This document shows positions 37,958 to 48,042 of a stretch of DNA of 64,000 nt, in pieces. Below the pieces are notes generated by a model, which was not told where the DNA came from, searched no databases, and was given only the letters and a program-made list of their open reading frames with translations. Source of the stretch: Isosphaeraceae bacterium (lineage in GTDB: Bacteria > Planctomycetota > Planctomycetia > Isosphaerales > Isosphaeraceae); the NCBI GenBank assembly GCA_025356435.1, contig JANXSY010000073.1, positions 1 to 64,000 of the forward strand, in the 5' to 3' direction. A program made the position numbers and the translations under genes. Within the stretch, counting starts at the first letter, position 1. Each line of letters opens with the position of its first letter.

Positions 37958-39505
37958 ATGCCGTCGTCCACGATGACAGCGCCGGGGACTGCCGCGCAGC
38001 CGGGCCAGGTCGACGACCACGGGATCGCGCGGAGACTGTGGCAGGAATTTTCAGCCCCTGTCGGGCTCCTCGATCCAAACACACTCATCTGGCGGGCACG
38101 CGAGGGGGCAGACATCACCCTCTTTCCCGATGCCGACGCCGCGCTCACGGCGGCGCTCACCTCGGGCGTGCTCTGGCATGGCCGAGTCACCGCCTGGCGG
38201 CCGGGCCGTGACTCGGGGCCGACCTGGCTCTGCCTGCCGGTCCCGAAGTCTGACGCGAGCACCCTGCTGGCGCTGGTTGGTTTTGGGGCCGATCCAGGTG
38301 CCGTCGCCGAGGGCTGGGGGCCGCTCTGTCCCGATCGTGCGCTCATCGCCTGGGGGCAGTCGGTCGCTGACGGTCTTCGCGGCGAGGCGTTCCCCCGCAC
38401 CGGCCCGGCGGCGGTTGGATTTCGCGGCGAGGGGGGCGAGCGGCTTCTCGCTGCCCGCCTGATCCGCCGGATGCGAATCTCCGACGCCCCCGAGACCTTC
38501 CAGGAACTCGCTCTCAAGGCACTCCAGGGGGTGCTCCGGGTCTCGGCCGTCGCCTGGGTGCCCGCCGCATCGGGCGAGCCGGTCGTCATCTCGGGCCGGG
38601 TCGAGGGGTTGCGATCGCGCGACTTCCGCGCCCTCGTCCCGGTCGACCTCGCTGAAACCGTCCACATCGGCAACGGCGGCCCCTCACCCGACCGGCCCCT
38701 GGTCCGGGGCGTGGTGGTCGTCGCCGCCGAGTCGCAATCGACCACCGGCTGGATCGTCGCCGTGAACCTCCTCGACGGCCGGCCGTTCGGGGCGGGCGAG
38801 GTCGAGGTCATTCAGCCAGTCGCCTCACTGATCGGTACCCAGCGCACCAACGGGCGGCTCTATCGCGATCTCAAGGAGATGCTCTTCGGGATCATCCGTG
38901 CCCTCACGGCGGCGATCGACGCCAAAGATCCCTACACCTCGGGCCACTCCGAGCGTGTCGCCCGGATCGCCGTCCGGCTTGCCGAAGAACTGGACATGCC
39001 TCCCGGCCAGCGCGGAGATCTCTACCTGATGGGTCTGCTCCATGACGTCGGCAAGATCGGCATCGACGACGGCGTCCTCAAGAAGACGGGACCGCTCACT
39101 CCCGACGAGTACCGGATGATCCAATCGCATGTCGCGATCGGCGTGCATATCCTCTCGGATCTGAAGAAGCTACATCACCTTCTGCCCGGCGTCGCCTCGC
39201 ACCACGAAGGTTTCAACGGCACCGGCTATCCCCAGGGGCTCGCTGGCCAGGAGATCCCACTCGTCGCGCGGATACTCGCGGTGGCCGACTCGTTCGACGC
39301 GATGTCGAGCACGCGGCCCTACCGCCGTCCGCTCACCCCGCTCAAGATCGACCAGATCTTCCGCGAAGGGTCTGGAAGCCAGTGGGACCCCAAGATCGTC
39401 GACGCCCTCTTCGCAGCTCGGGGCGACATCGAGCAGATCCGCCAGAAGGGTCTGGGCCAAAGCCTCGTGATCGCGGTAGACGCGGCCGTCGACAAGTTCA
39501 AATAG
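37958..39505 (+). CDS. HD-GYP domain phosphodiesterase-like protein (GAF-like N-terminal region)
   Basis: AIDAKDPYTSGHSERVARIAVRLAEEL, GLLHDVGKIGI, VASHHEGFNGTGYPQGL, ILAVADSFDAMSSTRPYRR. Confidence 0.92.
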   Translation: MPSSTMTAPGTAAQPGQVDDHGIARRLWQEFSAPVGLLDPNTLIWRAREGADITLFPDADAALTAALTSGVLWHGRVTAWRPGRDSGPTWLCLPVPKSDASTLLALVGFGADPGAVAEGWGPLCPDRALIAWGQSVADGLRGEAFPRTGPAAVGFRGEGGERLLAARLIRRMRISDAPETFQELALKALQGVLRVSAVAWVPAASGEPVVISGRVEGLRSRDFRALVPVDLAETVHIGNGGPSPDRPLVRGVVVVAAESQSTTGWIVAVNLLDGRPFGAGEVEVIQPVASLIGTQRTNGRLYRDLKEMLFGIIRALTAAIDAKDPYTSGHSERVARIAVRLAEELDMPPGQRGDLYLMGLLHDVGKIGIDDGVLKKTGPLTPDEYRMIQSHVAIGVHILSDLKKLHHLLPGVASHHEGFNGTGYPQGLAGQEIPLVARILAVADSFDAMSSTRPYRRPLTPLKIDQIFREGSGSQWDPKIVDALFAARGDIEQIRQKGLGQSLVIAVDAAVDKFK

Positions 39506-39542
39506 CCCCTGATTTCGAGCCTTTGACCGCCGATCGGCCGTC

Positions 39543-40781
39543 TCAGAGCGGAGGCATCCCCCGCACCGTCGCCCCCAACTGTTCCATGAGCGACGCCCGC
39601 GCGTTGTCGTAGAGCATCCGCTCGACATCGGGATTACGCCGTTCCGAGACAGCGATCCGGCTGCCGACGTAAGCGGAAAGATCGGGCAGAGGGACCTGCG
39701 TTCGCCCGGACATGACGACCTGCCAGAACGCCTCGCGACCCTTCAGCAGCGAGAGGTTGGCGGTGATCTCGCTGACGCGGTTCTTCGACTGGAGATAGAA
39801 CATCCCCTGAGCCTCGGCGACCCGGAATTCACAACGATAGGGCGCGTGTTGATCCCAGATCGTCCGCGCCGAGCCTTTGGGGGGCTTCGGGACATAGCCC
39901 TTCCGGCGGAGCACGTCGACCAGAATCGGGGCGAGCGTCTTGTCGTACGCCTCGACCGAGCCGACCGAATAGGTCCCCGGCAGCTGGACGACGATCACGC
40001 CCATCCGGGCGACGATCGGCCCGAGAATCGAGTCAGACTCGGCCATCGCAGACCGGGCAGTGTTGGCATCGAGCTTGTCAGCGACCCCCAAGGCGCGCTC
40101 GCCAAGCGTCAGAGCGTCGAACGGCCGACCTTCGTCGCGTGCCCTCCTCGCGGCAGCGAAGTCGGCCTCGACCTGGCGGCGGCGGGCAGCGTCGATCGCG
40201 GCGAGGATCGTTGTGGTCAGGCCGTCGAGGGTACGGTCGGTTCGGGCGCGGGCCTGAAGCGTGAGCAACTGGCCGACGGCCGCGTCCGGTTCCTGCTTCG
40301 CAGCCGAGACGATGCGTGACTCAGCCTCACGGATCGAGAGACTGTCGCGTCGCCGACGGAGGTCCGCCAGCCGGTCCGAGGCTCGTCGATCACCCTGGCG
40401 AAGGTAGGCGAGCGCCCCCTCGATTTCCGAGAGCGCGCGATCGACCCGGCCCAACTTCTCGGCCTGATCAGCCGTGCGAATGAATTCGGCAAGCGTCGCC
40501 TCACGCGACGACCGGCCCCGCGACTCGATGTATTTGCTCCCGGCCACGAAGGCGATCGCCAACGCCAGCAACGCGACCCCGGCCCACCCGAGCGGGATCA
40601 GCCACGGGCGTCGGGCCTTGCGGTATCGGGGACGGGTCCAGACGCCGTCACGCGGGAGGTAAGGGACTTCGACCCATGTGGCGCAACGCGAACATTGGAC
40701 CTCACGGCCCGGCGTCGCGCCCTTCAACGTCACCTCGTCCCCGCACTCGGGGCAGGCAAACGTCCCGGTCATGCGGCTCAC
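39543..40781 (-). CDS. Zinc-ribbon membrane-anchored hypothetical protein
   Basis: FACPECGDEVTLKGATPGREVQCSRCATWVEVP zinc ribbon, single TM WLIPLGWAGVALLALAIAFVAG, coiled/TPR-like region. Confidence 0.72.
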   Translation of the reverse strand: MSRMTGTFACPECGDEVTLKGATPGREVQCSRCATWVEVPYLPRDGVWTRPRYRKARRPWLIPLGWAGVALLALAIAFVAGSKYIESRGRSSREATLAEFIRTADQAEKLGRVDRALSEIEGALAYLRQGDRRASDRLADLRRRRDSLSIREAESRIVSAAKQEPDAAVGQLLTLQARARTDRTLDGLTTTILAAIDAARRRQVEADFAAARRARDEGRPFDALTLGERALGVADKLDANTARSAMAESDSILGPIVARMGVIVVQLPGTYSVGSVEAYDKTLAPILVDVLRRKGYVPKPPKGSARTIWDQHAPYRCEFRVAEAQGMFYLQSKNRVSEITANLSLLKGREAFWQVVMSGRTQVPLPDLSAYVGSRIAVSERRNPDVERMLYDNARASLMEQLGATVRGMPPL

Positions 40782-40953
40782 CGCGTTTGAGGGGCAGAGT
40801 CATCCTCGATCGCCGGGGCGACGCGCCCAGCGAACTCGATTGATGAGGGAAAGTCCGTCCCTCGATCCATCCTACCTCAACCGGCCCACGAGGGAACCAT
40901 CTCGCTCAGACTTCGCGGGAGGATGGCCAGCTCGGAAATCCTTGGGCAATCGC

Positions 40954-41050
40954 GGGTGGCACCGGTTCTTGAACCGGTGAGGGACGACACCTGCACGGGC
41001 GGTCTGTTTGCTCTGAGCGTAAATCCCCGGTTCGAGAACCGGAGCCACCC
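40954..41050. repeat. Nested palindromic (REP/BIME-like) inverted repeat pair
   Basis: Left gggtggcaccggttcttgaaccggtga and right arm (reverse complement) gggtggctccggttctcgaaccgggga; each arm contains ccggttctNgaaccgg. Confidence 0.72.
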
Positions 41051-41137
41051 CCCACAACGACTCATCCCGGCCCGAGGACTAAGTTCACCCGACACAACCG
41101 CTTGCTCTCGCACGAGAAGGGCGGTTGCAATCCCCTG

Positions 41138-41923
41138 TCAGACTTCGGCCGTGCATTGATTGATCAGCCAGGTGTCGACGTCAGAGAGCATCGGCGCGGT
41201 CAGCCGGTGGGCACAGGGATAGGACTGGAACGACACTTTCAGACCCCCAGCACGAAGCACTGCGACATCTTTGCGGGCTGTCTCGACTCGCGCTCGGGCG
41301 TTCCATTCGCCGTGGACGACCAAGACTTTCAGGTCTCGGCAGTCCTTCAGCCGACCGAGCGGACGGAAGTTGCCCGGTAGCCAGCCGTTGATCGCGACGA
41401 CCCCCGCGAACCGCTCGGGATAGGTCAGCCCCAGACGATAGGCCACCGCCGCACCCTCGCCTGAGCCGACGAGGAAGATGCGTTCCGAGTGGACGTGAAG
41501 GCTTGAACGGGTTCGCCTCACCGCTGAGAAGACCGCGTCTTCAAGCGTGTCGATCGCGTCGGGCTCGTCGGCCAGGCGACGGCGGAACCGCTCGGTGTCG
41601 GGGACCGAGGCCGCGAGCCGGTCGACCGAGGAGCGTATCTTATCCCTGCGGCCGAACTCAGGCCCCCAGCCGAATCCAACATGCTCGCCGCGTCGCGAGA
41701 CCGGCTCAGGGCCGCGTAGGCTCAGCCCGACGTAGTTCCGCCAGTTCATCGCCGAGGCCGAGCGAAGCATCATCTGCTCGTCGGAGGCCCGGGCGTGAAG
41801 CATCACCAGCAGCGGATACGGGTAGTTGGGCTCGTATCGTTGCGGGACGTAACACGCCTCGGCGAGCGATTCCGTTCCCGCTTCCTTGTCGAACGGACGG
41901 GCCTGACGGCGGTCGAAAGACAT
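41138..41923 (-). CDS. Phospholipase/carboxylesterase-like alpha/beta hydrolase
   Basis: YPLLVMLHARASDEQMM; IFLVGSGEGAAVAYRLGLTYPERFAGVVAINGWLP; YPCAHRLTAPML. Confidence 0.78.
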   Translation of the reverse strand: MSFDRRQARPFDKEAGTESLAEACYVPQRYEPNYPYPLLVMLHARASDEQMMLRSASAMNWRNYVGLSLRGPEPVSRRGEHVGFGWGPEFGRRDKIRSSVDRLAASVPDTERFRRRLADEPDAIDTLEDAVFSAVRRTRSSLHVHSERIFLVGSGEGAAVAYRLGLTYPERFAGVVAINGWLPGNFRPLGRLKDCRDLKVLVVHGEWNARARVETARKDVAVLRAGGLKVSFQSYPCAHRLTAPMLSDVDTWLINQCTAEV

Positions 41924-42275
41924 CAAGATGCTCCTGGGTATCCCGGCAATCAATGCGGATAATCGTGTTGCGTTCCGGGCCCGGGCCGACGTCGACCAGC
42001 CCCCAACGTCTCGAACGGAGGGGGCGGCCCACGTCGACTGTCAAAGCATAGCCACCAAAAGGCCACTCTTCAATAAATCGGAGCGTTATTTCTGCTTTTC
42101 TCTCAAGTTTTCGGCCGAAGAGGTCGGAGAGGGGTCGCGAGCCATAAGTTGTTGCGTCTGAGAAGATTGGGAGGGGCCATCTCTAATGCCCTAATCGTTA
42201 AAGTCGGCCGAGGCCGGTCTTTGGAAGGACGGGTTGACTTGATGGATCAGTTGGACCCTGCTGGATCTCGGGAGG

Positions 42276-43847
42276 TCATCGCCTCTTCTTCTTGGCGGGC
42301 GGTTGGAGCGTGTGTTTGAAGAAGTCGAAGATCGTCTTGGGGTAGTTGGTGATCTGATTGAAGAGGCTCGGGCCCTTCTTCTTGACGGGGAGTTTGTACG
42401 CGCCCGGCTTCCTGGGGACGACGGCGTGCGTCTGCGGGACGAGGTTGGCGGTCGGAGTGGGCTGGTTGGTGCGGATCGGCGGGAGTGTCGGCACGCTGAT
42501 CGTACCGTTGGCCCCGAGGAGTTGGAGCGTGATCGGGGCCGACGCCGCCGTGTTGTTCGTCTTGACCGTCTCGTCGATCATATTCTCGGGGTCGACGATC
42601 GCGACGATCCGGCCGGTCGTGAGGGACGCGATGTTGTAGCCGTAGGGCAGGCGACTGGGCAGCTTGAGCGACTGGATAACGTTCTGGGTAAATCCCGAGT
42701 TGAGGCTGCCGATCTGAGCCTCGCCGAGGAAGATCGACGGGCTGAGCGACCCGTTCACCCCGGTCAAGACAAAGTCTACCTTGAACGCGCCGGCGTTCCC
42801 CTTGCCGAGGTTCTGGATGGCGGTCGTCACCTGGAAGCTCTGTCCCCAATAGAGGGGAGAGCCCGGGGTGATGACACCCGTCGCGGCGAGGTCCGGCAGT
42901 GGCCCCTTGGCGACTGCCGCGTTTGTGCCGTCGCCGATCGTGATCACCGCCGTGTCGAGGCCGAGCCCCTGCAAGGCTGCGTTCTGTACGATCGGGCTGG
43001 CGTCGTGCCCAGCGTCCTGGATGATCGAGATCAGATAGGCCGCCTGCCCGGCGAGCAGCGTGGGCGGACCTGCGGGCAGGGTGATCGCCTGCGTGACGTT
43101 CGTCGTCTGGAACGCGGGGATTGCCGGGACGTTGATGCTACCGATCGTGACGTCATTCGTCCCGCCGGGGACCTGCCCGTTCGGCGTCAGGACGATCTTG
43201 GCGCGGGTCGTCGGTGCGTCCCCCTGCGCCTTGTTCGCGATCTGGGCGGTGACGGTGATCGACTGGCCCCAGGTCGTCGACGGCGTGCTGATGCCGAACG
43301 ACGTGCCGACGATCGACGACGGCCGATTCGGCGTGATCGTCACGATTGACTGGTCAAGGCCCTGGCCCAGACCTTCTTTGTTGTTGTTGCTCAGCTCAGG
43401 GATTATCCCCTGTGGGTCGATCCGGACGCCCAGGAACAGCGTGTTGTCGGTCGCGTTCATGCCTGGCAACGGCGAGGGCGGTAGGGTGATCTGCTGGTCA
43501 AAGGTCTGGGTCGCACCGGGCTGGAGGCCGGCGTTGATCGTGACGACGCCGACAAGCACCGACCCGGGGCCGATCACCTGCGTTGGCGAGGCATAGATCC
43601 CCGCGATCGCGCCCGGGGGAACCTGCGCGGTGCCCGCGTTCTTGATCGCGCCCTTGGCCTCGATCGTACTGTTGTAGTCGGAGACAGTTGGAGTCGTGAA
43701 CGCGGTCGAGACCAGGTCAGGCAGCGCCACGTTGGCCAGGTTGGCCGCCATCAACTGCCGAGCTTCCAGGGGCTCGAACCGGAGGATCATAGGGCCACGG
43801 CCCCAGGCGCGACGACGCGCGGCGGCCCGACGGTCGAGTGACGGCAT
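42276..43847 (-). CDS. LEPR-XLL-type CARDB-repeat secreted protein
   Basis: ILRFEPLEARQLMAANLANVALPDL; repeated CARDB-like units (PDLVSTAF...AKGAIKNAGTAQVPPG; LPDLAATGVITPGSPLYWGQSFQVTTAIQNLGKGNAG). Confidence 0.8.
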   Translation of the reverse strand: MPSLDRRAAARRRAWGRGPMILRFEPLEARQLMAANLANVALPDLVSTAFTTPTVSDYNSTIEAKGAIKNAGTAQVPPGAIAGIYASPTQVIGPGSVLVGVVTINAGLQPGATQTFDQQITLPPSPLPGMNATDNTLFLGVRIDPQGIIPELSNNNKEGLGQGLDQSIVTITPNRPSSIVGTSFGISTPSTTWGQSITVTAQIANKAQGDAPTTRAKIVLTPNGQVPGGTNDVTIGSINVPAIPAFQTTNVTQAITLPAGPPTLLAGQAAYLISIIQDAGHDASPIVQNAALQGLGLDTAVITIGDGTNAAVAKGPLPDLAATGVITPGSPLYWGQSFQVTTAIQNLGKGNAGAFKVDFVLTGVNGSLSPSIFLGEAQIGSLNSGFTQNVIQSLKLPSRLPYGYNIASLTTGRIVAIVDPENMIDETVKTNNTAASAPITLQLLGANGTISVPTLPPIRTNQPTPTANLVPQTHAVVPRKPGAYKLPVKKKGPSLFNQITNYPKTIFDFFKHTLQPPAKKKRR

Positions 43848-44112
43848 TGAGAGACTCCTCCTTGAGATCGCAACGCCGCCCATGCTCGCCGATCATCCGC
43901 CCACCGGCAGACCTTCGACGCGCAGGACCGCGTACCCATCCTGGGATTTCAAGGCGGACGTTACCCCGGCCTCCCGTTTCGGTCAAGGCGAACTCCGAGT
44001 CGAGTCATCGAGACCCACAGCGGCCGGATATCGCTTTCGATTCCGGTATTTCGCACAGACCGAAGGACGAGCGCCGCTCTTAGGAGGCTCGCCAAAATAA
44101 CCTATCCAATTT

Positions 44113-45007
44113 ACAGGAGTTACGCAGTTGGTGGCATTGGGTACAAGTTACGCCCCCCCAATCGGGCGGATTACGCTCATGGTATGAGCCACCCGAAGGT
44201 CCGCGACTCCGACTACATCGACTTCCTGATCGCCACGCCCCGGGCCGCCGTCGCGTGACCCGCCCGCTCACGACGCCTACATCCGGCTCCTGACCCGCAT
44301 CGAGCCCGATCCCGAGACTCTCTACCGTGAGGTCGAGCCACTGCTCGACAAGGCCGATGGCGTCCTGGTCCTCGACGACTCCACGCTGGACAAGCTCTAC
44401 GCCAAGGCGATCGAGCCGGTCCATTGTCACTAGTCGGGCAAGCACAAGTCGGTCGTCCGGGGCATCAACCTGATCAGTTCGGTCTGGTCCGACGGCGACC
44501 GCACCCTGCCGACGGACTACCGGATCTACGACAAGCCGGCGGACGGCCTGACCAAGAATGACCACTTCCTCGCCATGCTCGACGCGGCGAAACGCCGGGG
44601 ATTCCGGCCATGAGCCGTCCTGTTCGACAGCTGGTATTCCGGCCTGGAGAATCTGAAGCGGGTCCGCGACCACGACTGGATCTTCCTGACTCAACTGAAG
44701 GTCAACCGCTTGGTGGACCTCGAACGCAAAGGCTACCGCGCCGTTGTAGACCTGCCGATCACCGCCGCAGGGATGGTCGTCCACCTCAAGGGTGTCGGTC
44801 CGATCCGAGTCTTCAAGGCGGTCTCCCAAGACGGGGACGTTGAATACTGGGCGACAAACGACCTGGCGATGGACGAACTGCGGCGGCTGGAGCTGGCCGA
44901 GCGGTGCTGGTCGGTGGAGGAGTATCACCGGGCGTTAAGCAATGCTGCAACGTCGAGCGCAATCGTGTCCTCTATACAGAGGAACACCGACCGCGTAACT
45001 CTTCTGT
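44113..45007 (+). mobile_element. Decayed IS element with DDE transposase remnant (IS4/IS701-like)
   Basis: Transposase remnants MSHPKVRDSDYIDFLIATP, VLVLDDSTLDKLYAKAIEP, SGKHKSVVRGINLISSVWSDG, VLFDSWYSGLENLK, IFLTQLKVNRLVD, EYWATNDLAMDELRR. Imperfect TIRs acaggagttacgcagttggt (44113) and acagaagagttacgcggtcggt (reverse complement of 44986-45007). Confidence 0.82.
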
Positions 45008-45285
45008 CTTATAAGGTTGAAATAGCCAGTCTTAATAATTCGACGAGATTAAAAGGGCACTCGGAGGTCTAATGGGAAGACCGAACGGGACATTCTACTT
45101 TGTCTTTCCCTATTTTACCGTGGATCGACTATCTCTCTTTCTTGCCAGCTTGTAGGGCGATTTGGAGAGGAGAAAGCCAGGATTGATACTAATGTCTCAC
45201 TATCCAAAGCGTGCCCGTCTCCATTTCCACGCTCGAGTCGAGGAGGCGAGTTCGCCCCGCCTCCCGACCGGCGATGGAAACTATT

Positions 45286-46278
45286 TCAGACAGCCGGACC
45301 GAGCAGGTCTTTGACCGTCTCGCGCTCTGAGGCCAGTTCCTGCGCCGAGGCGTCGATCCGCTTGCGGGAGTCGTCGTCGATCGCGAGGTCTTTGACGACG
45401 GTCCAGGTCTTGCCGTCGGACCGGAGCGGGAAGCTGTAGATCAGGCCCGCCGGGACTCCGTAGCTGCCGTCGGAGACGACGCCGGCGCTGAACCAATCGC
45501 CGGCGGGGGTGACGGTCGAGGCCGAGCGGACGCTGTCGATCGCCGCGTTGGCCGCAGAGGCCGCTGACGAGGCGCCGCGAGCCTTGATGACCGCGCTGCC
45601 GCGTTTGGCGACGGTCGGGATGAACGTCTCGGTGAACCACGACGGGTCGGAGATCACGGAGGTCGCGGGCTTGCCGCCGATGAGGGCGTTCTTGGGGTCG
45701 GGATACTGGGTGTCGCTGTGATTGCCCCAGATCGCGACGTTGCTCACCCGGCCGACCGGCACGCCCGCCTTGATCGCGAGCTGAGACGCCGCGCGGTTCT
45801 GGTCGAGCCGGGTCATGGCGTACCAGCGGTCGTTCGGCACCTTCGGCGCGTGCGATCGGGCGATCAGGGCATTGGTGTTGCACGGGTTGGCGACGACCAG
45901 CACACGGACGTTCGGCCCGGCGGCGTCGTTGATCGCCTTACCCTGGCCTGTGAAGATCGGGCCGTTGGCGCGGATCAGGTCGGCGCGGGTCATGCCGTCT
46001 TTGCGCGGCATCCCACCGACGAGGACGACCCAGTCGGCCGCTTCGAATGCCTCTTCGGCCTTGTCGCTGGCCTTGACGTCGGCCAGGAGCGGGAACGCGC
46101 AGTCTTCGAGTTCCATGATCGTCCCCCCCAGCGCGGGGATCGCGGGGGTGATTTCGAGGAGCCGGAGCGACACCGGCTGATCGGGGCCGAACAGACCGCC
46201 TGAGGCGATCCGGAAGATCAAGGCATAGCCAATCTGGCCCCCGGCCCCGCTCACGGCGATTCGGATAGGTTGCGTCAT
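45286..46278 (-). CDS. mdh: Malate dehydrogenase
   Basis: MTQPIRIAVSGAGGQIGYALIFRIASGGLFGPDQPVSLRLLEI, LVVANPCNTNALI, MTRLDQNRAASQLA, SNVAIWGNHSDTQYPD. Confidence 0.95.
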   Translation of the reverse strand: MTQPIRIAVSGAGGQIGYALIFRIASGGLFGPDQPVSLRLLEITPAIPALGGTIMELEDCAFPLLADVKASDKAEEAFEAADWVVLVGGMPRKDGMTRADLIRANGPIFTGQGKAINDAAGPNVRVLVVANPCNTNALIARSHAPKVPNDRWYAMTRLDQNRAASQLAIKAGVPVGRVSNVAIWGNHSDTQYPDPKNALIGGKPATSVISDPSWFTETFIPTVAKRGSAVIKARGASSAASAANAAIDSVRSASTVTPAGDWFSAGVVSDGSYGVPAGLIYSFPLRSDGKTWTVVKDLAIDDDSRKRIDASAQELASERETVKDLLGPAV

Positions 46279-46346
46279 CGGAAGAAATCCTCGGGAAGAG
46301 AGGTCAATGCTCGCGGACCGGCGAGTCGGGTCTGGACGTTGCGGAC

Positions 46347-47783
46347 TCATTCAAGGTCAACCCCGGTCGTCTTCGGGGCCGCCTTCAGCTTGGCGAGCAT
46401 CAGAGCCATCTCGCGGGGGAGGTGCCTGGCCCCGGCGAGCAGGACGCAGGCCGAGAGGAACACGGCGGGGACGACAACCAGCAGGCCCGCGACCATGTTC
46501 TGCGGCCTGCCGCCATTCTCCCCAACGACCGGCACGGCACCGATCGAGAGGAGTAACTTGCCGATCGGGGTGGCCATCGTATCAGGGTCGCCGCAGAGGT
46601 CAGAGATGAAGCCCATCAACGGGGGCGACCAGATGTCTCCCAGGACATGCACCGCGAAGATCGCCACAGCAAACGACGCCGCCCGCATGTTGGGGGCGAC
46701 GACGTTGGCGATCACGGCGTTGCATGGGCCGGTATTGATGAACATGAGCATCTCGGCCATGAAGATGCCGACATAGATGGTCGTTGGGGCCGTCGAGAAG
46801 ATCGCAACCAGGATGAACGGGATCGACGCCAGCATCGCCACGCCGGGGACCAGGAAGAGCGCCTTCGGGTTCGTCTTCGCGAGTCGATCGGCTAGCCAGC
46901 CGCCGGCCGACATCCCGACGATCGCGGCACCGGCCGTGATCAGGCCGAGGATGAACTTCGACCGGACCGGGTCCATATGGCGGGTAAACGTGAGGAATTT
47001 CGGTAGCCAGAGGGCAAGCCCGCCGATCGCGAAGGTATACATCGCCATGCCGAAGACCGAGTAGGTGTAGGACGAGTTGACCATCAGGTCGACATAGTCT
47101 TCCTTCGACGCCCCGGCCTTCTCGTGCTCTTTGAGTCGTTTCGGATCGACCCCTTCGCTTGCCCCTCGGACCGGTTCGGGTAGGATCAGAGCTGCCAGGG
47201 CCGCGAGCAGGCCGGGGGCACCGACGACGAAGAACGACACCCGCCACCCATATTTGTGGGCAATCCAGCCGCCCAGGCCGATCCCGAGAGCCCCGCCGAT
47301 CGGCATGGCGAGATAGAACCCTGACATCACCCGCGCCCGCTTGTCTCTGGAGAAGAGGTCCATCAAGATCGCCGGGGCCAGCACGCCGTAAGTCGCCTCG
47401 CCGATCCCGAGGAAGCTCCTCGCCAGCGCGAGGTGGCCGTAGTCCCTCGCCAGCCCGGTGCCGACGGTCGCCAGGCTCCAGATCCCGACGCCGAGGCCGA
47501 GCAGCCAGGTCCGTCGGGTCCGGTCGCCGAGCCATCCCATGATCGGGCTGATGAGCGAGTAGCTGACCAGAAAGAACGTCGCGAGCAGCCCGCCCTTGTA
47601 GTCGCTGAGCTTGAAGTCGCGTTGGAGGTCTTCCATCACCGCCGAGAGGACCCAGCGGTCGGTATAGTCGAGCAGGTTCATCACGAACAAGACGACGAAC
47701 GTGACCCGCGCCCATCGCGCGGCCGACTCGACTACGGGAGTCGGCTCAGACGTGTCGAGATCGTCCTGATTGGCGTGGAACAT
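46347..47783 (-). CDS. MFS transporter (spinster-like)
   Basis: FVVLFVMNLLDYTDRWVLSAVMEDLQRDFKLSDYKGGLLATFFLVSYSLISPIMGWLGDRTRR; 12-TM pattern. Confidence 0.87.
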   Translation of the reverse strand: MFHANQDDLDTSEPTPVVESAARWARVTFVVLFVMNLLDYTDRWVLSAVMEDLQRDFKLSDYKGGLLATFFLVSYSLISPIMGWLGDRTRRTWLLGLGVGIWSLATVGTGLARDYGHLALARSFLGIGEATYGVLAPAILMDLFSRDKRARVMSGFYLAMPIGGALGIGLGGWIAHKYGWRVSFFVVGAPGLLAALAALILPEPVRGASEGVDPKRLKEHEKAGASKEDYVDLMVNSSYTYSVFGMAMYTFAIGGLALWLPKFLTFTRHMDPVRSKFILGLITAGAAIVGMSAGGWLADRLAKTNPKALFLVPGVAMLASIPFILVAIFSTAPTTIYVGIFMAEMLMFINTGPCNAVIANVVAPNMRAASFAVAIFAVHVLGDIWSPPLMGFISDLCGDPDTMATPIGKLLLSIGAVPVVGENGGRPQNMVAGLLVVVPAVFLSACVLLAGARHLPREMALMLAKLKAAPKTTGVDLE

Positions 47784-48042
47784 GAAGAGCCTCGCTCGCG
47801 TGCGGTTTCGATCGGCCGACCGATGCTAAACCATGTCGCCGAACCGATCCAGATGCGCACGCCCGCAATCGGGGCGGGGAGCTTTGAGCCTGCCCGCTCC
47901 GCTGCCGCGTTGAAAGGTCGACGAAGGCTCGGTTAGAATGCCGTGATGCTCGCATTCCATCGCGACGGCACTCCCTCCGCGACGCGGCCCGCCCTCCTGC
48001 ACCCACCGACCTCGGACTTCAGAACCCAACGGGACATCATCC

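Noticed and set aside
41022-41050. tRNA T-arm-like ggttcgagaacc
   Set aside because: It is part of the palindromic repeat; no acceptor, D or anticodon arms found.
44080-44928. 282-aa minus-strand ORF
   Set aside because: Antisense to the decayed transposase whose protein motifs are clear on the plus strand.
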